DNA of 28,145 nucleotides from UBA1715 sp045615765 (lineage in GTDB: Bacteria; Bacteroidota; Bacteroidia; Bacteroidales; UBA1715), in the NCBI GenBank assembly GCA_045615765.1, contig JAZLFM010000036.1, forward strand, positions 1 through 28,145, in the 5' to 3' direction. The notes below the pieces were generated by a model. The model searched no databases, had not been told where the DNA came from, and saw only the letters and a list, made by a program, of their open reading frames with translations. The stretch's first letter is position 1, and each line of letters starts with the position of its first letter. The translations under genes were made by a program, and so were the position numbers. Below are positions 19,144-25,974 of this stretch, in pieces.

Positions 19144-19419
19144 ATGTATCAACTTGTTGTAACTGAATTGGCGGTAAAGCATCTTGATTTTTACAAAAAA
19201 ACAGGTAATGTTACGGCATTGCGTAAAATCCAGAAACTTTTTGCAGAACTTAAAGAGCATCCCAAAACAGGTACAGGTAAACCGGAACCTTTGCAAGGTG
19301 ATCTTTTGGGGTATTATTCGCGAAGAATTGACCAAAAGAATAGAATGATCTATTCAATAAATAATAATATTGTTACGGTAGAAGTGTTTAGTTTGTTAGG
19401 ACATTATAGAGACAAATAG
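19144..19419 (+). CDS. YoeB/Txe-family mRNA interferase toxin
   Basis: 91 residues. RelE-superfamily toxin of the YoeB group, which cuts mRNA on the ribosome. Residues matching the E. coli YoeB active site: Glu48 (KPEPLQG), Arg67 (QKNRMIYSI) and the C-terminal His87-Tyr88 (LLGHYRDK). The motif GYYSRRIDQKNRMIY is typical of the family. It sits between the packaging ATPase region and the capsid region and is closed by a terminator. Confidence 0.88.
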   Translation: MYQLVVTELAVKHLDFYKKTGNVTALRKIQKLFAELKEHPKTGTGKPEPLQGDLLGYYSRRIDQKNRMIYSINNNIVTVEVFSLLGHYRDK

Positions 19420-19441
19420 TTTTTCTTGTGGCGTTGTATTC

Positions 19442-19482
19442 AAAAGAAGCCAGTTCCAATTGTGGGGCTGGCTTCTTTTTTT
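19442..19482 (+). terminator. Terminator of the YoeB module
   Basis: Stem AAAAGAAGCCAG/CTGGCTTCTTTT (extended by TTCC/GGGG wobbles), then T run. It is nearly the same hairpin as at 15083-15116. Just after it, GTGCA...TGCAC (about 19489-19516) encloses two copies of TTATTGT, a possible operator. Confidence 0.85.
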
Positions 19483-19585
19483 GTTTATCGTGCATTATTG
19501 TTCCTTATTGTGCACTATCGGAAAACCATGAATTACCGTGCTTGTATTATTGCGTGAAATTAAAACTGAACTAAAAAAAAGAATT

Positions 19586-19777
19586 ATGAACTCGATTAAA
19601 ACAGCTAACATCTTATTGATTGTTATTCTAGTAATTCTTGTTGGTACAACAGTATGGTCAACTATGTTCATCAAGAATGTAGCAGACGAAAAAGAAGTTG
19701 CTGAAAACAAGAAAGACGAAGGAGAAGTTACAGGTTTCTTAGGTACGAAATCTTTAGCTCGTAGAATTGTGAAGTAG
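19586..19777 (+). CDS. Small single-TM protein before the capsid candidate
   Basis: 63 residues: short N-terminus, one transmembrane helix (ILLIVILVILVGTTVWSTMF, ~9-28) and a charged tail (KNVADEKEVAENKKDEGEV). ATG 19586 was chosen over a TTG-type start 48 nt earlier, since it begins MNSIKTANILL directly before the helix. It is the first gene after the YoeB terminator and precedes the candidate capsid gene by 19 nt. It is probably a virion membrane protein. Confidence 0.6.
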   Translation: MNSIKTANILLIVILVILVGTTVWSTMFIKNVADEKEVAENKKDEGEVTGFLGTKSLARRIVK

Positions 19778-19796
19778 AACATTTAAAATTTGTGTC

Positions 19797-20393
19797 ATGA
19801 ATAAAGAATTATTAGGTATTGAAAATTTTAACGGAAGCCAAGATCCATTTGCAAACGAATCAGTTGCGGTTGAGCTTTCAAATGCAGGAACATCTGCAAC
19901 TGCGGCAAAAAGAATCGCTTTGAACAAGGCGTGGTATGCTGAAGTTTCTAAAATGAAGGATGCAGACGGTAACACTGTCGATTTATTCCTAGCTGAAGGA
20001 ACACTTGACTCAACATCAGGTAAAGAAGTTACTGCAACAGGTAAAAACTGTTCGGCAGACGATGTTTGTGCAATGTTGACTGAAACTCCTTGTCGTCTTG
20101 TAGGTATGAAAATTGCGGCATCTGATATTGCTCAGTTGGATGAACCTATCCACATCGTGCAATACAAACCACAAGGTCGTGTTACAGTTGCCAAAATCAT
20201 CCCTTCTTCTTACAAGGATGAAAGCAACAACAATGACAAACTCGTTTCTATCGATTTGTCAGGCCTTGGCATTGTTTTGGGTAAAGACTGTGCAATGATT
20301 GTTAAAGTAGGAGCCAAATATCGTGAAACGGTGACTCTTTACTACAAGGACCGTGCGTCATTCCGTAAAATGATTGAAAATAACACAAAGTAG
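19797..20393 (+). CDS. Candidate major capsid protein
   Basis: 198 residues, soluble and beta-rich by eye (CRLVGMKIAASD, PIHIVQYKPQGRVTVAKIIP, LVSIDLSGLGIVLG, CAMIVKVGAKYRETVTLYY). No signal, no membrane segment, no known motif. The grounds for calling it a capsid protein are contextual: it is the only sizeable soluble protein at the head of the membrane-protein operon, it lies downstream of the packaging ATPase, and a perfect intrinsic terminator sits 58 nt after its stop, inside the next gene, so it should be transcribed more than what follows. At 198 residues it is too short for a double jelly-roll; a single jelly-roll or another fold is more likely. It could instead be a minor structural protein. 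Confidence 0.45.
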   Translation: MNKELLGIENFNGSQDPFANESVAVELSNAGTSATAAKRIALNKAWYAEVSKMKDADGNTVDLFLAEGTLDSTSGKEVTATGKNCSADDVCAMLTETPCRLVGMKIAASDIAQLDEPIHIVQYKPQGRVTVAKIIPSSYKDESNNNDKLVSIDLSGLGIVLGKDCAMIVKVGAKYRETVTLYYKDRASFRKMIENNTK

Positions 20394-20406
20394 TAATCTT
20401 TAAGTT

Positions 20407-20832
20407 ATGAGTAAATTCTCCGAATTGCGGGGACTGATCGAAAAATCATTGAACGCCAACCCCGAAAGTTGGCGTTCTTTTTTTCACAAGTATAACTGTG
20501 ATGCAGAAAGCTCACACCCCGAAAAAGAAATAGTTCGTGCGTATGGAATGTATGGTGACGAGGTTGCTGTAGATGTGAACAAGATGCTTGCGTCGTCTTT
20601 TGCTTCTTTTCTCGGTAATGATGGTTTAACTTCGGAGGAAATTCTTTCAAATATTAAAGACACGAGCGATACTTTAAGAAATTGGCTTGAAACATTTGAA
20701 AATCCTGATAATGTTGTGGAAACCAACCAAACAAGCGAAGAATCGGATGATAAAACATCTATTGTCGTATTTGTTGGTGTTGTTGTTTTGTGTGTGGTTG
20801 TATTTGTTGTTGCTCGTAAATTAAAAAAATAG
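20407..20832 (+). CDS. Tail-anchored protein with an intrinsic terminator in its 5' codons
   Basis: 141 residues. Soluble acidic N-terminal domain (1-~115, MSKFSELRGLIEKSLNANPE...) and a C-terminal transmembrane anchor IVVFVGVVVLCVVVFVVARK followed by basic residues. Codons ~16-26 overlap a perfect terminator hairpin (20451-20484). If ATG 20407 is right, most transcripts from the capsid gene would stop within this coding region. A downstream start at the Met near residue 47 would put the hairpin in the leader instead; I prefer 20407 because it keeps the usual short spacing. Probably a virion membrane protein. Confidence 0.6.
   Translation: MSKFSELRGLIEKSLNANPESWRSFFHKYNCDAESSHPEKEIVRAYGMYGDEVAVDVNKMLASSFASFLGNDGLTSEEILSNIKDTSDTLRNWLETFENPDNVVETNQTSEESDDKTSIVVFVGVVVLCVVVFVVARKLKK
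20451..20484 (+). terminator. Intrinsic terminator inside a coding sequence
   Basis: GAACGCCAAC (20451-20460) pairs perfectly with GTTGGCGTTC (20468-20477), loop CCCGAAA, followed by seven T (20478-20484). It has textbook geometry, but lies 44 nt inside the 141-codon gene. It probably sets the ratio of capsid-candidate to downstream transcripts. Confidence 0.85.
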
Positions 20833-20837
20833 TAATC

Positions 20838-21311
20838 ATGGATAAAAAGAAAGCTTTGATAATCGTTGCCGTGTTGGTTGTAATCATTGCATGTTATTAT
20901 TTCTTCTTTGGTGTATCAGATGAAGTTCAATCAGGAAATGAAAATACAAGCAGTAAAAGTGGCTCAACGGCAGGAAAAACATCTTCTGGTAGCAGTTCAA
21001 CTCCATCAGATAGTTCAGTTACTTCAAATTCTGCAGCATTAGCTGCGACAATTGGTAAAAAATACTATTTGAATGCTTCAGGAGTAACAGCTGCAAATGG
21101 TGAGAAATTATTTGCGGAAGGTATCGATAAAGTAGCTTTGTTGAAAAGCAATAGCGGTACTGCTAAAGTGAATAAAACACTAACAGGTAGTTCGGACGTG
21201 TCTTGGGTTGTAGGAACAATCGATAAGGTTACAGGAAGCTATGTTCGTGTTGGTTTGAACAAATGGGTACGTAAGGGGGATTATGCCGGACATTTATATG
21301 TAAGACGATAG
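20838..21311 (+). CDS. N-terminally anchored protein with Ser-rich linker and SH3-like domain
   Basis: 157 residues: transmembrane helix ALIIVAVLVVIIACYYFFFG (~6-25), then a Ser/Thr/Gly-rich linker (~30-70) and a compact beta domain (~73-157, IGKKYYLNASGV...GLNKWVRKGDYAGHLYVRR) that resembles SH3b folds. It is likely a membrane-anchored virion protein whose outer domain touches peptidoglycan or other capsid parts. It is one of three anchored SH3-like proteins in this operon (with 22749 and 24846). The specific function is unknown. Confidence 0.6.
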   Translation: MDKKKALIIVAVLVVIIACYYFFFGVSDEVQSGNENTSSKSGSTAGKTSSGSSSTPSDSSVTSNSAALAATIGKKYYLNASGVTAANGEKLFAEGIDKVALLKSNSGTAKVNKTLTGSSDVSWVVGTIDKVTGSYVRVGLNKWVRKGDYAGHLYVRR

Positions 21312-22091
21312 ATGAGAAATTTTACCGACATACAAACTGTACTTTGGCTTGAAGGTCCTGCAGCCGTCAATGTAAATACTGGTGTATTGTACATCAACGA
21401 AGATTTATTTCAAAAACTTGGAGAAAACTCTCGTCGTTTTGTAATCATGCACGAGTTAGGACATTTGAATGCAGAACAAAAGGGAGAAAAGGCTGCTGAT
21501 GAATGGGCTTTTGAACATCTGTTGGGTCTTGGAGAGTCTTCAATTGCAATGCTTAAAGCATTCTATGAAGCTATTCCATTTACAGACTATGAACAGAGGG
21601 ATAGGGCAGAAAATTTGTTGCGTAAGGTTTTCGAGACAGAGTTTAACCAAGGTAACGAAAAAGCAAAGTCGGTTCTGGATATTTTCAATTCTATTCTTCC
21701 TGGCGATGAAGACATTAAGAACTTCAATAAAAACGGAACATTCCTGAAAATTAGTGGTGGTATTGCCACACTTGTCGGTGGTGCGCTTACTGCAACTGGT
21801 ATAGCAGCGCCAATAGGAGCTGCTGTTTCTGGAGCAGGTGCATTGCAAACAGCGGCTGGCAAAAATATGGCATCGAAATCCGATGCGGAAAAGGCTAATG
21901 CTGAAGCAATAGAACAGCAACTTTCTTTATTGGAAGCTGCTGCTGTTACAGAAGATCTAAAAGACGAACTAAATGCCAAGGAACAGGAAGCGCTTAACCG
22001 AAAAAAAGAACAGACCAAACAGACATTGAAATTTGTTTTCGTTGGTGTAGTAGTGGTGTGTGTAGTATTATATTTTCTAAAAAATAATTAA
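21312..22091 (+). CDS. HExxH zinc metalloprotease with C-terminal membrane anchor
   Basis: 259 residues. N-terminal zinc-protease domain: FVIMHELGHLN with His47-Glu48 and His51, and the downstream EKAADEWAFEHLLG, whose acidic residue would be the third ligand, an arrangement like the ImmA/IrrE (M78-type) proteins. Residues ~150-190 are Gly/Ala-rich and weakly hydrophobic (GGIATLVGGALTATGIAAPI), perhaps a glycine-zipper membrane region. The C-terminus is a helix plus transmembrane anchor (KFVFVGVVVVCVVLYFLKNN). The start abuts the previous stop. Possible roles: maturation of virion proteins, membrane remodelling or local wall entry. An ImmA-like role in induction is less likely given the late position. 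Confidence 0.7.
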   Translation: MRNFTDIQTVLWLEGPAAVNVNTGVLYINEDLFQKLGENSRRFVIMHELGHLNAEQKGEKAADEWAFEHLLGLGESSIAMLKAFYEAIPFTDYEQRDRAENLLRKVFETEFNQGNEKAKSVLDIFNSILPGDEDIKNFNKNGTFLKISGGIATLVGGALTATGIAAPIGAAVSGAGALQTAAGKNMASKSDAEKANAEAIEQQLSLLEAAAVTEDLKDELNAKEQEALNRKKEQTKQTLKFVFVGVVVVCVVLYFLKNN

Positions 22092-22093
22092 GC

Positions 22094-22477
22094 ATGGGTA
22101 TAGACGATATTTTAAACTCTTATCAAGATGAGGAAGTAGAAGAAAGCCAAGAGTTCCAGGACTATCTTAAATCAGATGCCGGACAAAAAGTTATTGCAGA
22201 TACTGAAAAGCAGATGAAAAAAGAGAAACGCCAAGCGTTTTTTTCAGGTTTGGCTTCAACTGTTGGTAGTGTTGTTTCTACTGTTGTAGAAGCAATATCT
22301 GTAAGCAAACAACAAAAGACTGCTGAGGAGACCCAGAAGGAACTTGAAAAAACGCAAAGCGAATTAAACGCTAGACTTTCCGGATATGAAGACACATCAG
22401 ACAATACAAATACTATCCTTATCGTGGTAGTAGGAATTGTGGTTGTAGCTTTATTGTTTATGGCAAGTAAAAAATAG
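22094..22477 (+). CDS. Tail-anchored small virion-type protein
   Basis: 127 residues. Acidic start (MGIDDILNSYQDEEVEESQE), a Gly/Ser/Val-rich central stretch (FFSGLASTVGSVVSTVVEAI, possibly membrane-inserting), a coiled coil (~75-95, TAEETQKELEKTQSELNARL) and a C-terminal transmembrane anchor ILIVVVGIVVVALLFMASKK. Same layout as its neighbours at 20407, 21312 and 22482. It is probably an internal-membrane protein of the particle. No family recognised. Confidence 0.6.
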   Translation: MGIDDILNSYQDEEVEESQEFQDYLKSDAGQKVIADTEKQMKKEKRQAFFSGLASTVGSVVSTVVEAISVSKQQKTAEETQKELEKTQSELNARLSGYEDTSDNTNTILIVVVGIVVVALLFMASKK

Positions 22478-22481
22478 AGTT

Positions 22482-22745
22482 ATGGAATGGTTATCAAGTG
22501 CTATAGCGGCTGCTTCACAGATTGGAGTCTCTGCAATAAACAATGTTGCTGCCAATAAGCGTACAGAAATGAATGCAAATGCACAGTTGGAGGTTGCCAA
22601 AATCAATAGCGAACTCCAGGAGAAGATTGTCAAAATAGAAAGCCAATCCAATGAATCGGAAAATTCAAATACTAGTATTGTTGTAGTTGTTGCTCTTGCA
22701 GTAGTAGTTATCGGATTTTTTATCTATAGACAAAAAACAAAATAG
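22482..22745 (+). CDS. Tail-anchored small protein
   Basis: 87 residues: amphipathic Ala-rich N-terminus (MEWLSSAIAAASQIGVSAIN), a helical linker (NAQLEVAKINSELQEKIVKI) and a C-terminal transmembrane anchor (SIVVVVALAVVVIGFFIYRQ) with basic end. It is similar in plan to the preceding gene and perhaps a shortened paralogue. Likely virion membrane protein. Confidence 0.6.
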   Translation: MEWLSSAIAAASQIGVSAINNVAANKRTEMNANAQLEVAKINSELQEKIVKIESQSNESENSNTSIVVVVALAVVVIGFFIYRQKTK

Positions 22746-22748
22746 AAA

Positions 22749-23153
22749 ATGAAACAAAAAGAATTTTTACTTATTGCTTTGCTTTACATCATAGTTGCAA
22801 TAACAGCTTTTTTCTGTTATAAAAAGATGTTTGGTGATGATGGAGGTAATCAGTACGGAAATACTGATCCAGGAAAAGATACTCCTGGAACTAACAACGA
22901 AGTAATTAAAGTTGGCACACGTGTACAATGTGTCGGTAAGGTTGCTTTACGAAGTTCTGCTGAAATAGACGATGGACTGATAGATAATATTATTAAAAAA
23001 GATGCAAAAGGTTCTCTGGGGGAAGTCGTTGGTAAATCTACGGATGCAGAAGGTAATGTTTGGTGTAAAATAAAATTGGAAACTCCTGTTTATGAATGGC
23101 TAATACGCCATGATGAAGTATTTGCATTAGAATCGGATATTACAAAAAAATAA
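22749..23153 (+). CDS. Membrane-anchored SH3-like protein
   Basis: 134 residues. N-terminal transmembrane helix (FLLIALLYIIVAITAFFCYK, ~5-24), a short polar linker (DDGGNQYGNTDPGKDTPG), then an SH3b-like beta barrel (~55-130; KVALRSSAEIDDGLIDNI, LGEVVGKSTDAEGNVWCKIK, YEWLIRHDEVF). Bacterial SH3 domains bind peptidoglycan. Its domain resembles that at 24846 (LRSS.../GEVV.../W.KI pattern). Probably exposed on the outer side of the viral membrane or of the host membrane during assembly. Confidence 0.62.
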   Translation: MKQKEFLLIALLYIIVAITAFFCYKKMFGDDGGNQYGNTDPGKDTPGTNNEVIKVGTRVQCVGKVALRSSAEIDDGLIDNIIKKDAKGSLGEVVGKSTDAEGNVWCKIKLETPVYEWLIRHDEVFALESDITKK

Positions 23154-23158
23154 TATTT

Positions 23159-23575
23159 ATGAAAGAAAAAGCTATCAAGTATGGTATAGTTGTACTGTTG
23201 GTGATCGTTGTCATCTATGTCGCTTTCCATTATGGTGAAAAATGGGTCGGACGTTTGCGTGAACGGAGACGTAACAATGATCTGAACAGACGTATAAACA
23301 AAAATAATCTCAGTTACGGTGAAAGTCAATATACTGTATTTGCAAAAAAGTTGTTTGCCGCAATGGATGGACTTTTCACAAATGAAGATGCTATTTATAA
23401 TGTGTTCAAGAAAATGAACACCATCGATGATATTTTGATGTTGGAGGTTGCATTTTCAGATATTGAAGACGAAAATGAATCGCTTGCAGATTGGCTCCAC
23501 GATGATTTAAATAATGACGAGATCGATACGGTTAATGCAATTCTTGAATCACGACAAATTGTATATTCATTCTAA
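23159..23575 (+). CDS. Membrane-anchored annexin-like helical protein
   Basis: 138 residues. N-terminal transmembrane helix (YGIVVLLVIVVIYVAFHYGE) and a very basic patch (RLRERRRNNDLNRR), then a helical domain: KKLFAAMDGLFTNEDAIYNV, NTIDDILMLEVAF, ESLADWLHDDLNNDEIDTVN. The pattern 'L..AMdG.fT.EdaIy.vf..m....D...l...F' resembles a single annexin-type repeat, which I recall from small proteins of Bacteroidota phages. A membrane- or calcium-related role is speculative. Part of the membrane protein run. Confidence 0.55.
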   Translation: MKEKAIKYGIVVLLVIVVIYVAFHYGEKWVGRLRERRRNNDLNRRINKNNLSYGESQYTVFAKKLFAAMDGLFTNEDAIYNVFKKMNTIDDILMLEVAFSDIEDENESLADWLHDDLNNDEIDTVNAILESRQIVYSF

Positions 23576-23577
23576 TT

Positions 23578-23862
23578 ATGAAAAGAAATATTGCCATAGT
23601 ATCTATAGTTTTTGTTGTTATCGCTGTTTTTGTCGTAGTGTTTCTATTGAAAAACAGCGACGATAATGGAATATTCCCGCTTCAGCAAGGAAGTCAAGGG
23701 GAAGAAGTGAAAAAATTGCAGGCCGCCTTAAACAAAAAAAATACTTCCGGAATCACGATTCAGGAAGATGGAATTTTTGGTACTAAAACAGAAAGTTTAT
23801 TGGTGTCTGTTACAGGTAAAGCCAGCATAACCAAACGAGAGTATAAAAAGTTAATAGCATAA
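23578..23862 (+). CDS. Membrane-anchored peptidoglycan-binding protein
   Basis: 94 residues: N-terminal transmembrane helix (IAIVSIVFVVIAVFVVVFLL) followed by a PG_binding_1-type domain: LQQGSQGEEVKKLQAALNKK...IQEDGIFGTKTESLL. The 'G..G..V..LQ..L' and 'DG.FG..T' motifs are diagnostic. It would hold the particle or its membrane against the cell wall during entry or exit, and it stands four genes from the GH73 hydrolase. Confidence 0.78.
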   Translation: MKRNIAIVSIVFVVIAVFVVVFLLKNSDDNGIFPLQQGSQGEEVKKLQAALNKKNTSGITIQEDGIFGTKTESLLVSVTGKASITKREYKKLIA

Positions 23863-23865
23863 ACA

Positions 23866-24030
23866 ATGAACGATTTCTTAAATTCTAAATTCATGCAGAA
23901 CCTGAAAAATGGTGAACTGCCAACAGTAAATACAGAAGTCTATTTATCGACTTCAAGTATGGTTACAGTAGCGATTCTTATTCTTGTTGTAGGAACAGTT
24001 CTTATTGTAGGAAACAAAATGATTAAATAA
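23866..24030 (+). CDS. Small single-TM protein (54 aa)
   Basis: MNDFLNSKFMQNLKNGELPT, a short polar part, then a transmembrane helix (VTVAILILVVGTVLIVGNKM) at the C-terminus. Starts 3 nt after the preceding stop and ends 2 nt before the GH73 gene, keeping the operon spacing. Likely a small virion membrane protein. Confidence 0.6.
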   Translation: MNDFLNSKFMQNLKNGELPTVNTEVYLSTSSMVTVAILILVVGTVLIVGNKMIK

Positions 24031-24032
24031 TT

Positions 24033-24497
24033 ATGGCGTTGACACTAGAAGACATAAAATCGTTAGCAACATCGAATGCTCGTGGAGGAATGTTGGCAAG
24101 TGTTTTTGCTGCACAGGCAATTCTAGAATCAGGTGTTTTGTCCGGTGGTTCTGTTCTTTCCAATAAATACAACAATTATTTTGGAATCAAGGCAGGAAGT
24201 AGTTGGACAGGAAAAACTGTAAGCCTTCCAACAAAGGAGGTTCTTAATGGTCAGGTTGTTTCTGTTAATGCAAATTTCCGAGTGTACGATACTCCTTCAG
24301 ATAGTTTTGCCGATAGGGCGAAATTGCTATTGTCGCTTAGTCGATACAAAGAAGCGTACACGAAAACAACTCCAAAAGAACAGGCAGAGGCATTGCAAAA
24401 AGCTGGGTATGCAACAGCAACATCTTATGCTTCAAGCATCATGAGTATAATTAACAGGTACAATTTGCAAGAATTGGATAAAAAAAAAACGATATGA
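24033..24497 (+). CDS. GH73 N-acetylglucosaminidase (peptidoglycan hydrolase)
   Basis: 154 residues. Family GH73 (FlgJ/AcmA-like) muramidase/glucosaminidase domain filling the whole protein: LASVFAAQAILESGVLSG with the catalytic Glu32, SNKYNNYFGIKAG, FRVYDTPSDSFADRAKLL, and the C-terminal YATATSYASSIMSIIN. It cleaves glycan strands of peptidoglycan. No signal peptide is present, so it is either carried in the virion for local entry, as transglycosylases are in PRD1 and PM2-like viruses, or released for lysis through another factor. The neighbouring anchored peptidoglycan-binding protein and the spanin-like gene support a wall-crossing role. Confidence 0.88.
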   Translation: MALTLEDIKSLATSNARGGMLASVFAAQAILESGVLSGGSVLSNKYNNYFGIKAGSSWTGKTVSLPTKEVLNGQVVSVNANFRVYDTPSDSFADRAKLLLSLSRYKEAYTKTTPKEQAEALQKAGYATATSYASSIMSIINRYNLQELDKKKTI

Positions 24498-24574
24498 AGG
24501 TATTAAACATTTCAGCTTTGGCCACTGCGGCAGTACTTGTCTGCATCTTGGCCGTAATCGTAATTAAACAATAA
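24494..24574 (+). CDS. 26-residue transmembrane peptide
   Basis: Overlaps the GH73 stop as ATGA. MKVLNISALATAAVLVCILA followed by VIVIKQ: essentially one transmembrane helix. Such peptides are common among membrane-virus structural proteins and small holins. Coding is supported by the coupling and clean frame. Confidence 0.5.
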   Translation: MKVLNISALATAAVLVCILAVIVIKQ

Positions 24575-24579
24575 AAACT

Positions 24580-24843
24580 ATGGGAAATTTTAGCTATTCA
24601 AGTGAATTAGTACAGGCTCTTTCTGCTCCTTTAGTTGAGCAGGTAAAAAAAAGCGACACTTCAAGCATCATCTATATGGGTTTCCCTGATCATGGTGATT
24701 TGTCCAAGTGTGCAATCAAAAGAGTTGAGTACTCAAAAAACGGTGATACGGAGAGTTGGATTACAACATGGGCTAACGGAATGAAGGAGCAAGTAAACGA
24801 CTGGGCTCAAAGAGCTTCTTTAGATTATTCTTTATCGATATAG
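24580..24843 (+). CDS. Small soluble phage protein (unknown function)
   Basis: 87 residues. The pattern SSIIYMGFPDHGDLSKCAIKR-VEYSKNGDTES-TTWANG...DWAQRASLDYS resembles a small beta-rich protein family I recall from many phages ('YiG...gt...w.I.ki...g......aDG...f...WddR.sltY'), whose function is unknown to me. It has no membrane segment, which stands out among its neighbours. A minor structural protein is the likeliest role. Confidence 0.55.
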   Translation: MGNFSYSSELVQALSAPLVEQVKKSDTSSIIYMGFPDHGDLSKCAIKRVEYSKNGDTESWITTWANGMKEQVNDWAQRASLDYSLSI

Positions 24844-24845
24844 TC

Positions 24846-25220
24846 ATGAAAAATTTATTGTACATATTACCGGCAATCGTCATAATTGCATTATTGTTAT
24901 TCTATGTTTTTTCTAAAAAAGAAGACGAAGGAATTACGCCACTAAACAACGATAGTGATTCCATAATCGGTAGAACAGCCGTTGCAAAAAATCCAAATGG
25001 CGTGAATATTCGTCGTGGACAGGGAACTTCTACTATGATAATTAAACAGGATGCAACAGGTAAGCTTGGAAAAGTGCTGGAAGTGGTCCCTGGTATTGAC
25101 GAAAATGGTAACAAAGACGGTAAAAACTGGTATAGAATACAACTGACAAATTCCGCTACTGTTGGTACACAAAAATATACCATTGGTTATGTGCGTGAAG
25201 ATGTTGTAACATTAGAATAA
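24846..25220 (+). CDS. Membrane-anchored SH3b protein
   Basis: 124 residues. N-terminal transmembrane helix (LLYILPAIVIIALLLFYVFS), short linker, then a recognisable SH3b domain (~45-124): NPNGVNIRRGQGTSTMIIKQ, GKLGKVLEVVPG, GKNWYRIQL, IGYVREDVVTLE. SH3b domains of this type bind cell-wall peptides. Third anchored SH3-like protein of the operon and the one with the clearest motif. Confidence 0.7.
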   Translation: MKNLLYILPAIVIIALLLFYVFSKKEDEGITPLNNDSDSIIGRTAVAKNPNGVNIRRGQGTSTMIIKQDATGKLGKVLEVVPGIDENGNKDGKNWYRIQLTNSATVGTQKYTIGYVREDVVTLE

Positions 25221-25226
25221 GATATT

Positions 25227-25964
25227 ATGAAATTAGACTTTAATCCAATAACAGGGAATTTAGATTTAGTTGGTGGAGATGGAGGAGGTTCCAATCCGGC
25301 AACTGGAGAGTTATTCTATGGAGCAACTCCGATAAGTGGTGGAACTTATTGGGCGAAAATAGCACAGTTCAATATTGCGGTAGGTTCTAATATTGGGCAC
25401 AATTTGGTTGCCATGCTCCATTTAATGCGTTGCAATGCTATGCCATATAGTCATAGAGAACATTTGGGGGTAAAAGAAGCTACAATATTCTTGTCGTTAT
25501 GCTCGATTGATACAGGCGGTAATCTTCAGGAAATGGTATTTGACTCATCGTATGGCATATTGCAAGATGAAATAAAGCTTATAAAAACAGCTCATACAAA
25601 GACATTGCTTACATACGAATTGTATGCGAGAGTATATTCGAAGGATAGGTACTTCTTCACCTGTAGATGGAATCAATTAGATAAGGCTAATATCGGTGTA
25701 GTACCTGGTAAAGAAAGCGATGAACTCGTTGGTGGGTTTGATCCTGGTTTACCTGTATTTTATCCTGTGTCTGGACAAACAAGCGAATACTCTATTGTCA
25801 ACGAGACTATGGTCCAAATAAATCATTTGCTTAACAAATATCCATCTGTAACCATCATTGATAACGATGGAAACCAAGTTCTTGCAGATGTACATTTTGA
25901 TAGCCGTTCTCAAATAACAATAACATTTACGGAATCATTTTCTGGTACAGTTGTTCTTAATTAA
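25227..25964 (+). CDS. Fibre/spike-like receptor-binding protein
   Basis: 245 residues. The N-terminal MKLDFNPITGNLDLVGGDGG is the typical attachment start of phage fibre proteins. The middle is beta-rich; the C-terminal PSVTIIDNDGNQVLADVHFD...ITITFTESFSGTVVLN matches the end of many phage fibres and spikes ('vtv.d..G..v..dv...s...itvtFs..fsGt..lN'). It should sit on the particle surface and bind the host. The next gene is a glycosyltransferase, which could modify this protein or the receptor. These ends are shared with tailed phages, so the gene alone does not define virus type. Confidence 0.7.
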   Translation: MKLDFNPITGNLDLVGGDGGGSNPATGELFYGATPISGGTYWAKIAQFNIAVGSNIGHNLVAMLHLMRCNAMPYSHREHLGVKEATIFLSLCSIDTGGNLQEMVFDSSYGILQDEIKLIKTAHTKTLLTYELYARVYSKDRYFFTCRWNQLDKANIGVVPGKESDELVGGFDPGLPVFYPVSGQTSEYSIVNETMVQINHLLNKYPSVTIIDNDGNQVLADVHFDSRSQITITFTESFSGTVVLN

Positions 25965-25974
25965 AAATAAACCA

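Noticed and set aside
21540..22018. Long minus-strand frames opposite the metalloprotease gene
   Set aside because: They are Cys/Ser-rich antisense shadows of an Ala/Glu-rich coding region; the plus-strand gene has HExxH and a membrane anchor.
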